Source: Salinibacillus aidingensis (lineage in GTDB: Bacteria > Bacillota > Bacilli > Bacillales > Alkalibacillaceae). Taken from it: 64,000 nt of DNA. Numbering within the stretch: position 1 is the stretch's first letter; each line of letters opens with the position of its first letter. A model generated the notes under the pieces. That model did not search any database. It worked only from the letters and a program-made list of their open reading frames with translations, and had not been told where the DNA came from. The position numbers and the translations under genes were made by a program. Where the stretch lies: assembly GCF_039522525.1 (NCBI RefSeq), contig NZ_BAAADO010000004.1:62001-126000 (forward strand), given 5' to 3'. Shown here piece by piece: positions 34,727 to 42,188 of this stretch.

Positions 34727-34825
34727 TTAATTATTTTTTGTTATAGCTCGCTTTACATCAAAAATTCCTATCGCTCCATATTTTTCTCTCCACTTTGCTA
34801 ATTTTGAAGAACTATCATTACTCAA
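34727..34825 (-). CDS. Very small ORF (32 aa)
   Basis: TTG start with AAAGGAGAGAAG at good spacing. The peptide contains LAKWREKYGAIGIFDVKRAI and has no membrane segment. It sits between two copies of the AACGGGTGC-type motif, as the neighbouring small genes do, which supports a real cassette. Function unknown. Confidence 0.45.
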   Translation of the reverse strand: MSNDSSSKLAKWREKYGAIGIFDVKRAITKNN

Positions 34826-34844
34826 ATAATCTTCTCTCCTTTTC

Positions 34845-34870
34845 TTACGCTAACGCACCCGTTGCTTAAA
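34845..34870 (-). repeat. AACGGGTGC-type motif, copy 5
   Basis: Minus strand reads TAAGCAACGGGTGCGTTAGC, between the 59-residue membrane gene and the 32-residue ORF. Confidence 0.6.
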
Positions 34871-34895
34871 AGGATACAGGTCTTTATCTCATAGA

Positions 34896-35075
34896 TTATT
34901 TATTTTTATTCCAATCATATGGCTTCTTTGCCCATTCCCATAAAATATTAATCAAAAATACAATAATTGAAATTCCAATATTATCTACCCACTGGATTTC
35001 TTCTGAAAATAAAATGTCCTTAATTGTGAATCCGACAAAAAATATTAATCCATATATCATGCTATTTTTAAACAT
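34896..35075 (-). CDS. Small two-helix membrane protein (59 aa)
   Basis: MFKNSMIYGLIFFVGFTIKD start at ATG 35075 behind GGGGGATAAT; in-frame TTG 35087 overlaps that site. Helices lie near 4-20 and 29-46, and the tail WEWAKKPYDWNKNK is basic and aromatic. Family not recognised. It is part of a minus-strand array of tiny genes. Confidence 0.55.
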   Translation of the reverse strand: MFKNSMIYGLIFFVGFTIKDILFSEEIQWVDNIGISIIVFLINILWEWAKKPYDWNKNK

Positions 35076-35304
35076 ATTATCCCCCAAAATAAGACATCAA
35101 AAGTTACTTACGCATCTGCATTATATACACTATTGGCACTAAACCTTCAGGGAAACGTTCCCGATAGTTTCCTAAGTTCTCTTTCTACTCTTTTTGTTGC
35201 TTTTTATTATAATTTTATTTTGACATCTTTTGGGTGTTAATACTTCCAATTACTTTACGAACATCAGCATTATCAGTGATTATCTCCATTGTTCAGTACC
35301 TTTC

Positions 35305-35335
35305 CTTATTCAACATTCGCACCCGTTTATTTAAG
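35305..35335 (-). repeat. AACGGGTGC-type motif, copy 6
   Basis: Minus strand reads TTAAATAAACGGGTGCGAAT and then GTTGAATAAGG, directly downstream of the 33-residue membrane peptide gene. Confidence 0.65.
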
Positions 35336-35352
35336 TACACTTATACATAAAG

Positions 35353-35454
35353 TTACTTCTTAGAAAACATTCGAAGTAATAACCAAATGCCTCCTACAAT
35401 TACAGCAAGTACAACTACAGTTAAGATTAAACCTGGAACACCAACACTACTCAT
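35353..35454 (-). CDS. Single-helix membrane peptide (33 aa)
   Basis: ATG start behind AAGGGGGTGC. The peptide has one long hydrophobic helix (LILTVVVLAVIVGGIWLLL, about residues 9-27) and a basic end RMFSKK, a typical small membrane peptide. Not long enough for usual ORF calling. Function unknown. Confidence 0.6.
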   Translation of the reverse strand: MSSVGVPGLILTVVVLAVIVGGIWLLLRMFSKK

Positions 35455-35619
35455 TTAAGCACCCCCTTTTTAGAATAAACGTACTGAGAGGAATTTAACT
35501 TTCTTAATTCATTCTTATTCAACTCTTCTGCTCGTTAGCTTAATATCTCCTAAACTAATGTTAACATAATATTCCAACTATTTATCGAATAAAATAAAGA
35601 TGACCAAAATGTTGATCGC

Positions 35620-35646
35620 CTTGTTCAACTATTGCACCCCGTTACT
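35620..35646 (-). repeat. AACGGGTGC-type motif, copy 7
   Basis: Minus strand reads AGTAACGGGGTGCAATAGTT followed by GAACAAGG, abutting the stop codon of the 109-residue membrane gene. Confidence 0.7.
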
Positions 35647-35976
35647 TTAAGTGGATTGTTTCACATACTTTATACTTCCTGCACATTCTTTTTCCATTTT
35701 ACATAATTGTAAGCAAGTGTCTATTAGTAATAAGAAAAGGAATATAATTCCAATAATTGACATTAAGTCACCCAGCCAATATATAACAAGATATATTATG
35801 AATACAAAAGGAATCCCCCACAAGGCACGTATAAACCTTCTTCTGTAAGTTAATTTGTGATAGTTTAGTGCGAAGCCTTTATCCTTTTTTTCTACATCCT
35901 TATATATTACCGACATTATTGTATTAACAATTAAAACCGCAATAACTGGTCCGACAAAATACAGTAGAATATCCAC
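35647..35976 (-). CDS. Small membrane protein, three helices
   Basis: A 109-residue protein with helices near 5-23, 53-70 and 73-88, a charged loop (KDVEKKDKGFALNYHKLTYRRR), and a C-terminal tail with Cys. No family recognised. AAGGGAGGG ribosome site. Its stop codon abuts a copy of the repeated motif. Confidence 0.6.
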   Translation of the reverse strand: MDILLYFVGPVIAVLIVNTIMSVIYKDVEKKDKGFALNYHKLTYRRRFIRALWGIPFVFIIYLVIYWLGDLMSIIGIIFLFLLLIDTCLQLCKMEKECAGSIKYVKQST

Positions 35977-36057
35977 ACTATCCCTCCCTTAAAAAATAAC
36001 AGTTTTATAAAACAATTAAACAATCTTGCGTCTTTAGTACAATTGGCAGTTTATCAT

Positions 36058-36082
36058 CTTTAACTATTGCACCCCGTTAGGG
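36058..36082 (-). repeat. AACGGGTGC-type motif, copy 8
   Basis: Minus strand reads CTAACGGGGTGCAATAGTTA. It bounds the upstream side of the minus-strand array; no gene was seen between it and the foldable element at 36.28 kb. Confidence 0.65.
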
Positions 36083-36278
36083 AGTTGAACAAGACTATCC
36101 TGTTCCTTTGTCTATATTTTAACATAAAATACCAAAAAACCTTTCCAAAAGATAGGACAAATCATGATTAGCATCACATATCACAATGAAAATAACATAG
36201 CTTTTAACAAGCGTTTTAGCACCCTAATTTCACGTTGTACATAAGTTTTGTTTCTTTGCTAAAAAGGTTGCGATTTAT

Positions 36279-36553
36279 CACGTATTAACTGGCCGTAATA
36301 CCCCCACTTAGTCTTGAGGGTAACCCAACAAGACTAAGTGGGGGATAAACGGCCAGTAAATCCCTGATAAGTTCAACTAACAAGGAAAGCGGAGGCGACC
36401 GGTTAGGTCATGCGGGATAAGATGAAGACATGGAGTGGTATAGGCATGGCCACGGAATGGCTTTGGCTTATATCCGCCTTGACCTGGGAGCCGCAGCTGG
36501 CCAAATCAGTGGGGGATGGAGAACCCCCCCCACTGATGGAAGTTTCACTTTAT
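36279..36553 (+). mobile_element. Foldable element, copy B, interrupted by a modular repeat
   Basis: Starts TCACGTATTAACTGGCCGTA and ends GAAGTTTCACTTTAT. ACTGGCCGT/ACGGCCAGT and CCCCCACTTAGTC/GACTAAGTGGGGG form the first double stem; ATCAGTGGGGG and CCCCCACTGAT form the second. The two hairpins are separated by a 123-base insertion of the modular repeat. Confidence 0.7.
36382..36504 (+). repeat. Modular GCGGAGGCG repeat, copy 4
   Basis: GGAAAGCGGAGGCGACCGGT through GGAGCCGCAGCTGGCCAA, with the GGGATAAGATGAAGACATGG core. It lies inside foldable element copy B, between GTTCAACTAAC and ATCAGTGGGGG. Confidence 0.75.
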
Positions 36554-36601
36554 CATGTTAATTTAGGTGTTAGGACGTAATAAATGTTGTGAAATCAATA
36601 A

Positions 36602-36643
36602 AAACAGGAGTACGAAACGCTATGCGATTTGTACTCCTGTCTG
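36602..36643 (-). terminator. Terminator of the SpoIID-like gene
   Basis: On the minus strand ACAGGAGTAC and GTACTCCTGT form a 10-base stem followed by TTTTTATT. Confidence 0.75.
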
Positions 36644-36686
36644 GTGTGTGATTTATTGTTTTCTCTACTGGAACTGTAAGTGTTCA

Positions 36687-37961
36687 TTACTTAGGTGCTT
36701 CCTCGTAAATCCGGGTCACATCGGTTCCGGGAAAATAAAATTGAAGAATCTCCTGATAGGTTTTCCCGGCCTCGGCCATTTTCTGTGCCCCCCACTGGCT
36801 CATGCCGACCCCGTGCCCATAGCCCTTTCCTTTCACCACATAGGCATCATCTGTAGATTCAGACGAGGTGATGAGGTAACTTTTAAAAATCGAACCGCCA
36901 ATCATAGGGCGGATTTTCGATAGTGGGACATTCTCTAATGAAATTTCATCCATCATCATCATTCCGAGAATCCGGTGCATAAAGGTTATCGTCACCGATC
37001 CTCTCACCGAGCGATGGGCAGCGGTTTTCTGATCAGCTATGGAAAAGTGGGGAATCGCTAAAATTTTTACGTCCTGATACCCCTGGTTTTCCACCCAGCT
37101 TTCCATCGATTTCATCATTTTTTTGTCCTTGCCCTGTAAATGGGGCCAGACGTCCGGTGCATTCCAGGCCCAGACAAAGGTATCCATGGGCAGCTGCTGT
37201 TTATGCAGGGTAAATGTCCACGGACGTCCCGGATCATAAGGGTCCTTTTTGATGGGATAATAGCTGATGGGCTTGCTTCCCCAGACATTTGCATTGGATT
37301 CTGTAAACCCTCCATTGCTTGCCGAGTAGAAGGCTGTGATCGGTCTACCGTTATGAGTAATAATTTCGCCCTTCGTTTCCTCGACAGCCTTATTCGTTTT
37401 GGAAAAGGTGGAGTAGCCGCCATACACCTGAAATTGGATGGTGTCATTCATCTGTTTTTCCCCATTCAGGTGCATGAGCGCATAGGTTCTGGCGGCCAGA
37501 CTTTGAGCCTTAAGAGCTTCCAGATTCCAGGTTGAAAAGACTTCAAAGGGAACGACACCTTTTAAATAGTCTTCCAGCAGCAATTGATTCACGGGGCGGA
37601 CGTATTTTCCTTTTTCAACGGTAAACTCCATGGCCCCCTGGTAAGGACGGTCATTAATGTATAAAAGATTCTCCTCATAGGATTCAGGAATGAGGGTGAT
37701 CGTGTCCGGAAGCTTATGTTTTCCGTCCTTATCCTTAAGATAAAGCTTTCCTTTCTTTACGAAAAGTGTATAATTCCCTCCTTTCTCAAGACGAAAAAAG
37801 GGGCTGAGTGTTCGATATTCCCCTTGAACCTGAATGTGAAGCTTCTTCGGATTGTCGATAAAGTTGACTAATTTGACCGAAACCATATCCTCTCCAGCGG
37901 CAGTTGTCAGCGGTACACAAATAACAATTAAACATACAAAGATAGACCATAATGTTTTCAT
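36687..37961 (-). CDS. SpoIID/LytB-domain secreted protein
   Basis: A 424-residue exported protein with a signal peptide (about 1-21). An N-terminal beta-rich region is followed by the SpoIID domain (about 125-420), with LEDYLKGVVPFEVFSTWNLEALKAQSLAARTYAL, where the Glu of VPFE is the expected catalytic residue of this lytic transglycosylase family. The end GYGHGVGMSQWGAQKMAEAGKTYQEILQFYFPGT is diagnostic. It is longer than classical SpoIID (about 340 residues), so it could be a paralogue such as LytB-type, not the engulfment enzyme itself. Confidence 0.88.
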   Translation of the reverse strand: MKTLWSIFVCLIVICVPLTTAAGEDMVSVKLVNFIDNPKKLHIQVQGEYRTLSPFFRLEKGGNYTLFVKKGKLYLKDKDGKHKLPDTITLIPESYEENLLYINDRPYQGAMEFTVEKGKYVRPVNQLLLEDYLKGVVPFEVFSTWNLEALKAQSLAARTYALMHLNGEKQMNDTIQFQVYGGYSTFSKTNKAVEETKGEIITHNGRPITAFYSASNGGFTESNANVWGSKPISYYPIKKDPYDPGRPWTFTLHKQQLPMDTFVWAWNAPDVWPHLQGKDKKMMKSMESWVENQGYQDVKILAIPHFSIADQKTAAHRSVRGSVTITFMHRILGMMMMDEISLENVPLSKIRPMIGGSIFKSYLITSSESTDDAYVVKGKGYGHGVGMSQWGAQKMAEAGKTYQEILQFYFPGTDVTRIYEEAPK

Positions 37962-38120
37962 ATCCTTATTTTTCTAATTGTCCTTGTCATTATGTATGGT
38001 AAGTCGTGGCAGATGGGCAGGAGGTGTAAATGAGGGATCGATGTTCTAAACTTGTACAGCTGTTAATAAGTTGGTTAAAGAAAGGCTTTTCCAAGTTTCA
38101 GCGTACAAGGGGGGATGAAG

Positions 38121-39932
38121 GTGTTTGATTTTTTGCCGGCAAGTAATGATTTTGCACGGATGATTATTGTTGTTACGTTTGTATTTTTAGCCGTTGTGAC
38201 GGTGCGTGTCATCTGGCAGAATCGCAGCATTTTTACCTTTTTAAGAGCGCAGTTGGATTCAGCTGAGCAAAAGGTAGAAGACAGCGAGTTCTGGCAGGGA
38301 CTAAAGCAGCAATACGACCGGGCCAACAGCAAAGAAGATGATCATGTGGATGTGCAGGCCTTTGTGGAATCCTATATGTCAAAATTTTCGACTCCATATC
38401 AATCGACCAGTATTTTAAGTGGAATTAAACGAATTCAATCCTCGGGGTCTACCGTGATTTTAATCGGGGTGTTCGGTACCTTCGTCGGGCTTATCAGTGC
38501 CTTGTCAGGTCTTGATATAAATGGAGCCAATATGCAGTCCTCCATTCAGAATGTTTTAGATGGAATTTACACGGCCTTTTATACCAGTGTATGCGGAATT
38601 GCTGCTTCCCTTCTCATTACCTTTGTGTACCGGAATTGGGATGCAGAGAACTTAATGCTGCAGCTGACGTTAAAAGCGGAAAATATGCTTCAGTCCTATG
38701 GAAAGCATACGTGGGAAAGCCGAATGGTGGATTCCCTCAATCAGGTAAAGGAAGCTATCACCGATATGCATCAGAGCCTGGAGGAACTGGATGAATTTTC
38801 CGACACTATGGAGCAGGCTTCGAGTAATATGCGGGACTACAATGAGAAGTTTTCGGAGAGCACAGATACATTGTACAGAATTTTTGACAACCTGGAGGAC
38901 GCATCTGATTCCTTCAATAAGCGGATGGACCATATCAATGATCAGTTTACTCAGTTTTTACAGCAGCTGCAATCACAGGAAAACTCCATCAAAAGTGTGG
39001 ATGAAAGTGTGAAGGATCTGTCAAGCGATATTTCCACGTTTGTCAAAGATACCAGTGCCCACGTACAGCAATTGACGAGCGATAGCAAGGGCTATATGGA
39101 GCGGCTGGATGAAAAAATGGAGCAGACGTATCAGAAAATGGCGGACTTTTACAACCATAATGTCAATCAGCTGGAAAAGGTCGCTTACAGTATGGAACAG
39201 CTGGAGACGAAAAATCAGAACTATATTACGAATGTCGGGAAAGCCACAGATACAATCAAAAATGTCTTACAGGATCGTTCCTTTGATCAGTTGCTGCATG
39301 TGACGAAAAGCTTTGCCGAAAATGTCATGGTGCTGGAGAGTCATCTGGAACGTCTCCAGAATCAATATACAAGTTTAGGACAGGAAAAACAGGAATTTAT
39401 GAAATTTTACCAGAGCCAAAAGGACGAATTACAGCGTCTGCGGGATGAGATCCAGAGCTTTTCCTCACAAAATGAAGGCATGCGCAGACAGTTTGAGGCT
39501 ATTAAATACGGCTTTGAGCAGGCGGATAAGTCCAATCGGGAGTTTATTCAGCAATCCTATCAGCTCATCCGTGATGTGAATGACGGTCTGAAGCAGAGCA
39601 ATCAGGATCAGGCGAATCAGTTAAAACAGGTGATGAATGACATGACGAATCAAATGAATGATGCCTTCCGTAATTTAGACGCGATTATGTCGAAAAATCT
39701 GGATAACAGCATCCAGAAGTTTGAGCAATTTGTCTCGAACACCAATCAGGCCATGGAGCGTCAGTTCTCAGCTGTAAATAATTATGTTAACAACCATATG
39801 GAATCAAGTCATAACGCGAATCGGGAGGTCATTCATGCTGTTGGTGACATACGGAACCGAATTGATGACTGGGATCAGCGCATGAGGCAATCGGTTCGTA
39901 CAATAGGTGCCAGGGAGAATGGTAGGCCATGA
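38121..39932 (+). CDS. ZorA-like MotA/TolQ/ExbB-family channel protein with long coiled-coil tail
   Basis: A 603-residue protein. One helix lies near 12-32, then two more (about 112-132 TVILIGVFGTFVGLISALSG, and 150-171 GIYTAFYTSVCGIAASLLITF) that match the MotA/ExbB proton-channel core. The remaining 400 residues form a long, Gln- and Asn-rich coiled coil in the cytoplasm. This is the architecture of ZorA in Zorya anti-phage systems. GTG 38121 has AAGGGGGG six bases upstream; ATG 38115 is almost inside that site. It overlaps its partner gene by four bases. Confidence 0.8.
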   Translation: MFDFLPASNDFARMIIVVTFVFLAVVTVRVIWQNRSIFTFLRAQLDSAEQKVEDSEFWQGLKQQYDRANSKEDDHVDVQAFVESYMSKFSTPYQSTSILSGIKRIQSSGSTVILIGVFGTFVGLISALSGLDINGANMQSSIQNVLDGIYTAFYTSVCGIAASLLITFVYRNWDAENLMLQLTLKAENMLQSYGKHTWESRMVDSLNQVKEAITDMHQSLEELDEFSDTMEQASSNMRDYNEKFSESTDTLYRIFDNLEDASDSFNKRMDHINDQFTQFLQQLQSQENSIKSVDESVKDLSSDISTFVKDTSAHVQQLTSDSKGYMERLDEKMEQTYQKMADFYNHNVNQLEKVAYSMEQLETKNQNYITNVGKATDTIKNVLQDRSFDQLLHVTKSFAENVMVLESHLERLQNQYTSLGQEKQEFMKFYQSQKDELQRLRDEIQSFSSQNEGMRRQFEAIKYGFEQADKSNREFIQQSYQLIRDVNDGLKQSNQDQANQLKQVMNDMTNQMNDAFRNLDAIMSKNLDNSIQKFEQFVSNTNQAMERQFSAVNNYVNNHMESSHNANREVIHAVGDIRNRIDDWDQRMRQSVRTIGARENGRP

Positions 39933-40648
39933 ATTCCAAATATAATCGTTTATTTAAAGCAAGCACCCGGGAAGGAAACTTCTGGCCTGCTTTCACGGAC
40001 ATTTTAGCGACGATTTTGCTGGTGATTCTGCTGATATTAATTACGCTGATGTTTACGAAGCAGCAGCAAATTGAAGGGAAAGAAAAGGAAGTACAGGAGA
40101 AAGAAGAGATTATCGATTCGCTCGTTGGCTATGAACGGGGCATGATTGAACAGCTATCCATGGCCTTTCAGCAGGAAGGGGTGGATGTTCAAGTCGACAA
40201 GGAATCCGGTGCCATTAAGTTTGATAGTGATCTTCTATTTGACTATAATAAATCCGATTTAAAACCTGAGTTTAAGCAGCAGCTCAAACAAATTATCCCT
40301 GTCTATGCTTCGGTTCTGCTGAATGAGAAAAATCGGGATAAAATTGATGCGATTTTAATTGAAGGCCATACTGATTCCGACGGCTCCTATATGTATAATC
40401 TGGAGCTTTCACAGGACCGTGCCTTCAGTATTGTCCGTTACATTTTAAGTGATGAGTTCGGGGATTTTCCCCATAAGGATGCCCTGCGTGAAAAAATTTC
40501 AGCGATAGGCAAGTCTGAAAGTCATCCGATTCTCGTCGATGGACAGGAGGATATGGACCAGTCCAGACGGGTGGAACTAAAATTCCGCCTTTCCATGAAT
40601 GAACAGATGGAGGGGGTCTTGAGTGATCTAAATGAGAAAACACAATAA
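39929..40648 (+). CDS. ZorB-like OmpA/MotB-family stator protein
   Basis: A 239-residue protein with one N-terminal helix (about 20-42) that carries Asp 24 in WPAFTDILATILL, the position of the proton-carrying Asp of MotB-like stators. An OmpA-like peptidoglycan-binding domain (about 105-230) has IEGHTDSDGSYMYNLELSQDRA. Start ATG overlaps the ZorA-like stop (ATGA), so the two are translationally coupled and should form one membrane motor. No ZorC, ZorD or ZorE homologue is present in the window. Confidence 0.82.
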   Translation: MNSKYNRLFKASTREGNFWPAFTDILATILLVILLILITLMFTKQQQIEGKEKEVQEKEEIIDSLVGYERGMIEQLSMAFQQEGVDVQVDKESGAIKFDSDLLFDYNKSDLKPEFKQQLKQIIPVYASVLLNEKNRDKIDAILIEGHTDSDGSYMYNLELSQDRAFSIVRYILSDEFGDFPHKDALREKISAIGKSESHPILVDGQEDMDQSRRVELKFRLSMNEQMEGVLSDLNEKTQ

Positions 40649-40734
40649 AACTTCTTACTGCTGAGGCTTTATCCCGATAAAAAATACCCGGCTTAGTTAG
40701 GCATCTTTAGGAACCATGTTGATTCCATTAAAGA

Positions 40735-40772
40735 GCGCCTGGATCACTACGTCAATCCAGGCGCTTTTCTAT
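40735..40772 (+). terminator. Terminator of the ZorAB-like operon
   Basis: GCGCCTGGAT and ATCCAGGCGC pair across CACTACGTCA-like loop bases and are followed by TTTTC. Confidence 0.8.
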
Positions 40773-40796
40773 GCTCTTTTTTATTCCAGGACATAT

Positions 40797-40950
40797 TCAT
40801 ACGACCTTCCAGCCGTTTTTATAAAATATATAAGCTCCCGACTCTTGCGCTTTATTTATCCTATCAGCTTTTGCAGACTCATGATTGTTAAGCCCTCCTT
40901 AAAGTATAACTCCTCATATTTCATATTTTCGTCTTTCGTTGCTGTGGTCA
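40797..40950 (-). pseudogene. Possible frameshifted small ORF
   Basis: A minus-strand frame starts MTTATKDENMKYEELYFKEG and stops after LQKLIG. One base away, a second frame continues as INKAQESGAYIFYKNGWKVV and stops at 40797. Both pieces look protein-like and join if one base is changed in number. It may be a broken small gene or chance. No strong ribosome site. Confidence 0.3.
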
Positions 40951-41085
40951 TTTGTTGGACAACTCTTACGTAAAGGTTTTGGTTATTTTAGGGTTTCTGC
41001 CATCATAAAATAATCTCGTATGGTGAAATAAGCACACCATGGCTATTATTCATAACCATTGCTGTCATTTAAGGGGGTGAAAGAT

Positions 41086-41187
41086 ATGTGGAAGACACCC
41101 GAGTACAAAATAATTAATACGGCTTCAGAGGTGACCATGTATTCGTACATCAGTAAGGGGTTTCGGTCAAAAAAGCGTGGACAATAA
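41086..41187 (+). CDS. pqqA: PqqA, ribosomally made PQQ precursor peptide
   Basis: A 33-residue peptide behind AAGGGGGTGAAAG. It begins MWKTPEYKII and contains SEVTMYSY: the ExxxY spacing (Glu 15, Tyr 19) is the invariant pair that PqqE cross-links and that becomes the PQQ skeleton. Known PqqA peptides are about 22-29 residues and usually end soon after the Tyr; here a basic tail of 14 residues (ending KKRGQ) follows. It is the first gene of the pqqABCDE operon, too short for routine ORF calling. Confidence 0.88.
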   Translation: MWKTPEYKIINTASEVTMYSYISKGFRSKKRGQ

Positions 41188-41262
41188 TTTGTAGTTAACA
41201 AGCTGAAATAGTATGTGGATGGGGAAACATGCTGTAAATATGGTTGAAAGGATGGAAGAAAA

Positions 41263-42186
41263 ATTCGTATTAGAGTCTTAGGTGTAGCGGCGGGTGGAGG
41301 TTTCCCGCAATGGAATTGTGCTTGTCCCAATTGTCGTGATGTTCGTGATGGAGAAAGTGAGCTTAGGCCTTTATTACAGTCTTCTCTTGCAGTAAGTACA
41401 AATAATAAGGACTGGTATCTAATCAATGCAGGCCCGGATGTAAGCAGGCAAATTGAGTCATTTGCCTCGCTGCATGCGGGTCGCGGAATTAGGGAAACAC
41501 CTTTGTCTGGTGTTATTTTAACTGACGCTGAGCTTGATCATACCATTGGTTTATTATCACTTAGAGAAGGTTCCCATTTGACCATATATGGAACGGATAC
41601 TGTACAGAAGTGTTTACATTCATCTTTCCCAGTGAAGCCGATGCTGCAAAATTATTGCACATGGGAATGGCAGACCCTTCACCACAATGGAAAACAACGT
41701 ATTGGAAGCCCAGATGAAGGATCTATAATTGTTGAGACTGTCCCTGTTTCAAGAAAACCGCCACTTTATGCCAAGTCAAATGGGGGAAATGATGGCGAAG
41801 AAGGTGTTTGGGAGGTGGGTTTGCTTTTTTATAATGAGATTTCCAGTAAATGTATTGCCTATTTCCCTGCAATCGAAACCATCACTCCCGAAATAGAATC
41901 TTGTCTACAGAAAGCTGATGTTTTAATGGTTGACGGAACCTTTTGGTCGGATGAGGAATTGGTTGTAATGGGAGCAACGGAAAGAAATGCAAAAAAGATG
42001 GGGCATTTACCGATTAGTGGTCCATCGGGGATAATGGAGCAATTAACATCGTTTTCAGCCGAACGAAAAATCCTGATTCACATTAATAATAGCAACCCTA
42101 TTCTGAGAAAGGATTCAAAGGAAGCGTATGCTTTGGAACAACATGGGTTTGAGATAGCTTATGAAGGTATGGAACTGGAGGTTTGA
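41263..42186 (+). CDS. pqqB: PqqB, metallo-hydrolase-fold PQQ biosynthesis protein
   Basis: A 307-residue protein, the usual PqqB length. The diagnostic N-terminus RIRVLGVAAGGGFPQWNCACPNC includes the CxCxxC zinc site, and LTDAELDHTIGLL is the family's altered metallo-beta-lactamase motif. PqqB is reported to act as a hydroxylase on the PqqE/F product. The only codon that matches the family's first Met is ATT 41263, about seven bases after AAGGATGG; a stop lies at 41245. The first in-frame ATG (41503) would remove the zinc site. A one-base deletion in the A5 run at 41259-41263 is the alternative. Confidence 0.88.
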   Translation: MRIRVLGVAAGGGFPQWNCACPNCRDVRDGESELRPLLQSSLAVSTNNKDWYLINAGPDVSRQIESFASLHAGRGIRETPLSGVILTDAELDHTIGLLSLREGSHLTIYGTDTVQKCLHSSFPVKPMLQNYCTWEWQTLHHNGKQRIGSPDEGSIIVETVPVSRKPPLYAKSNGGNDGEEGVWEVGLLFYNEISSKCIAYFPAIETITPEIESCLQKADVLMVDGTFWSDEELVVMGATERNAKKMGHLPISGPSGIMEQLTSFSAERKILIHINNSNPILRKDSKEAYALEQHGFEIAYEGMELEV

Positions 42187-42188
42187 GA

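Noticed and set aside
34643..36082. Integron-type attC sites between the small genes
   Set aside because: GTTGAAC fits GTTRRRY, but the motif is only about 25 bases, lacks the long imperfect palindrome of attC, and no integron integrase is in the window.
41503..42186. pqqB taken from the first ATG (227 residues)
   Set aside because: It would lose the conserved glycine-rich and CxCxxC N-terminus that is present in frame just upstream.
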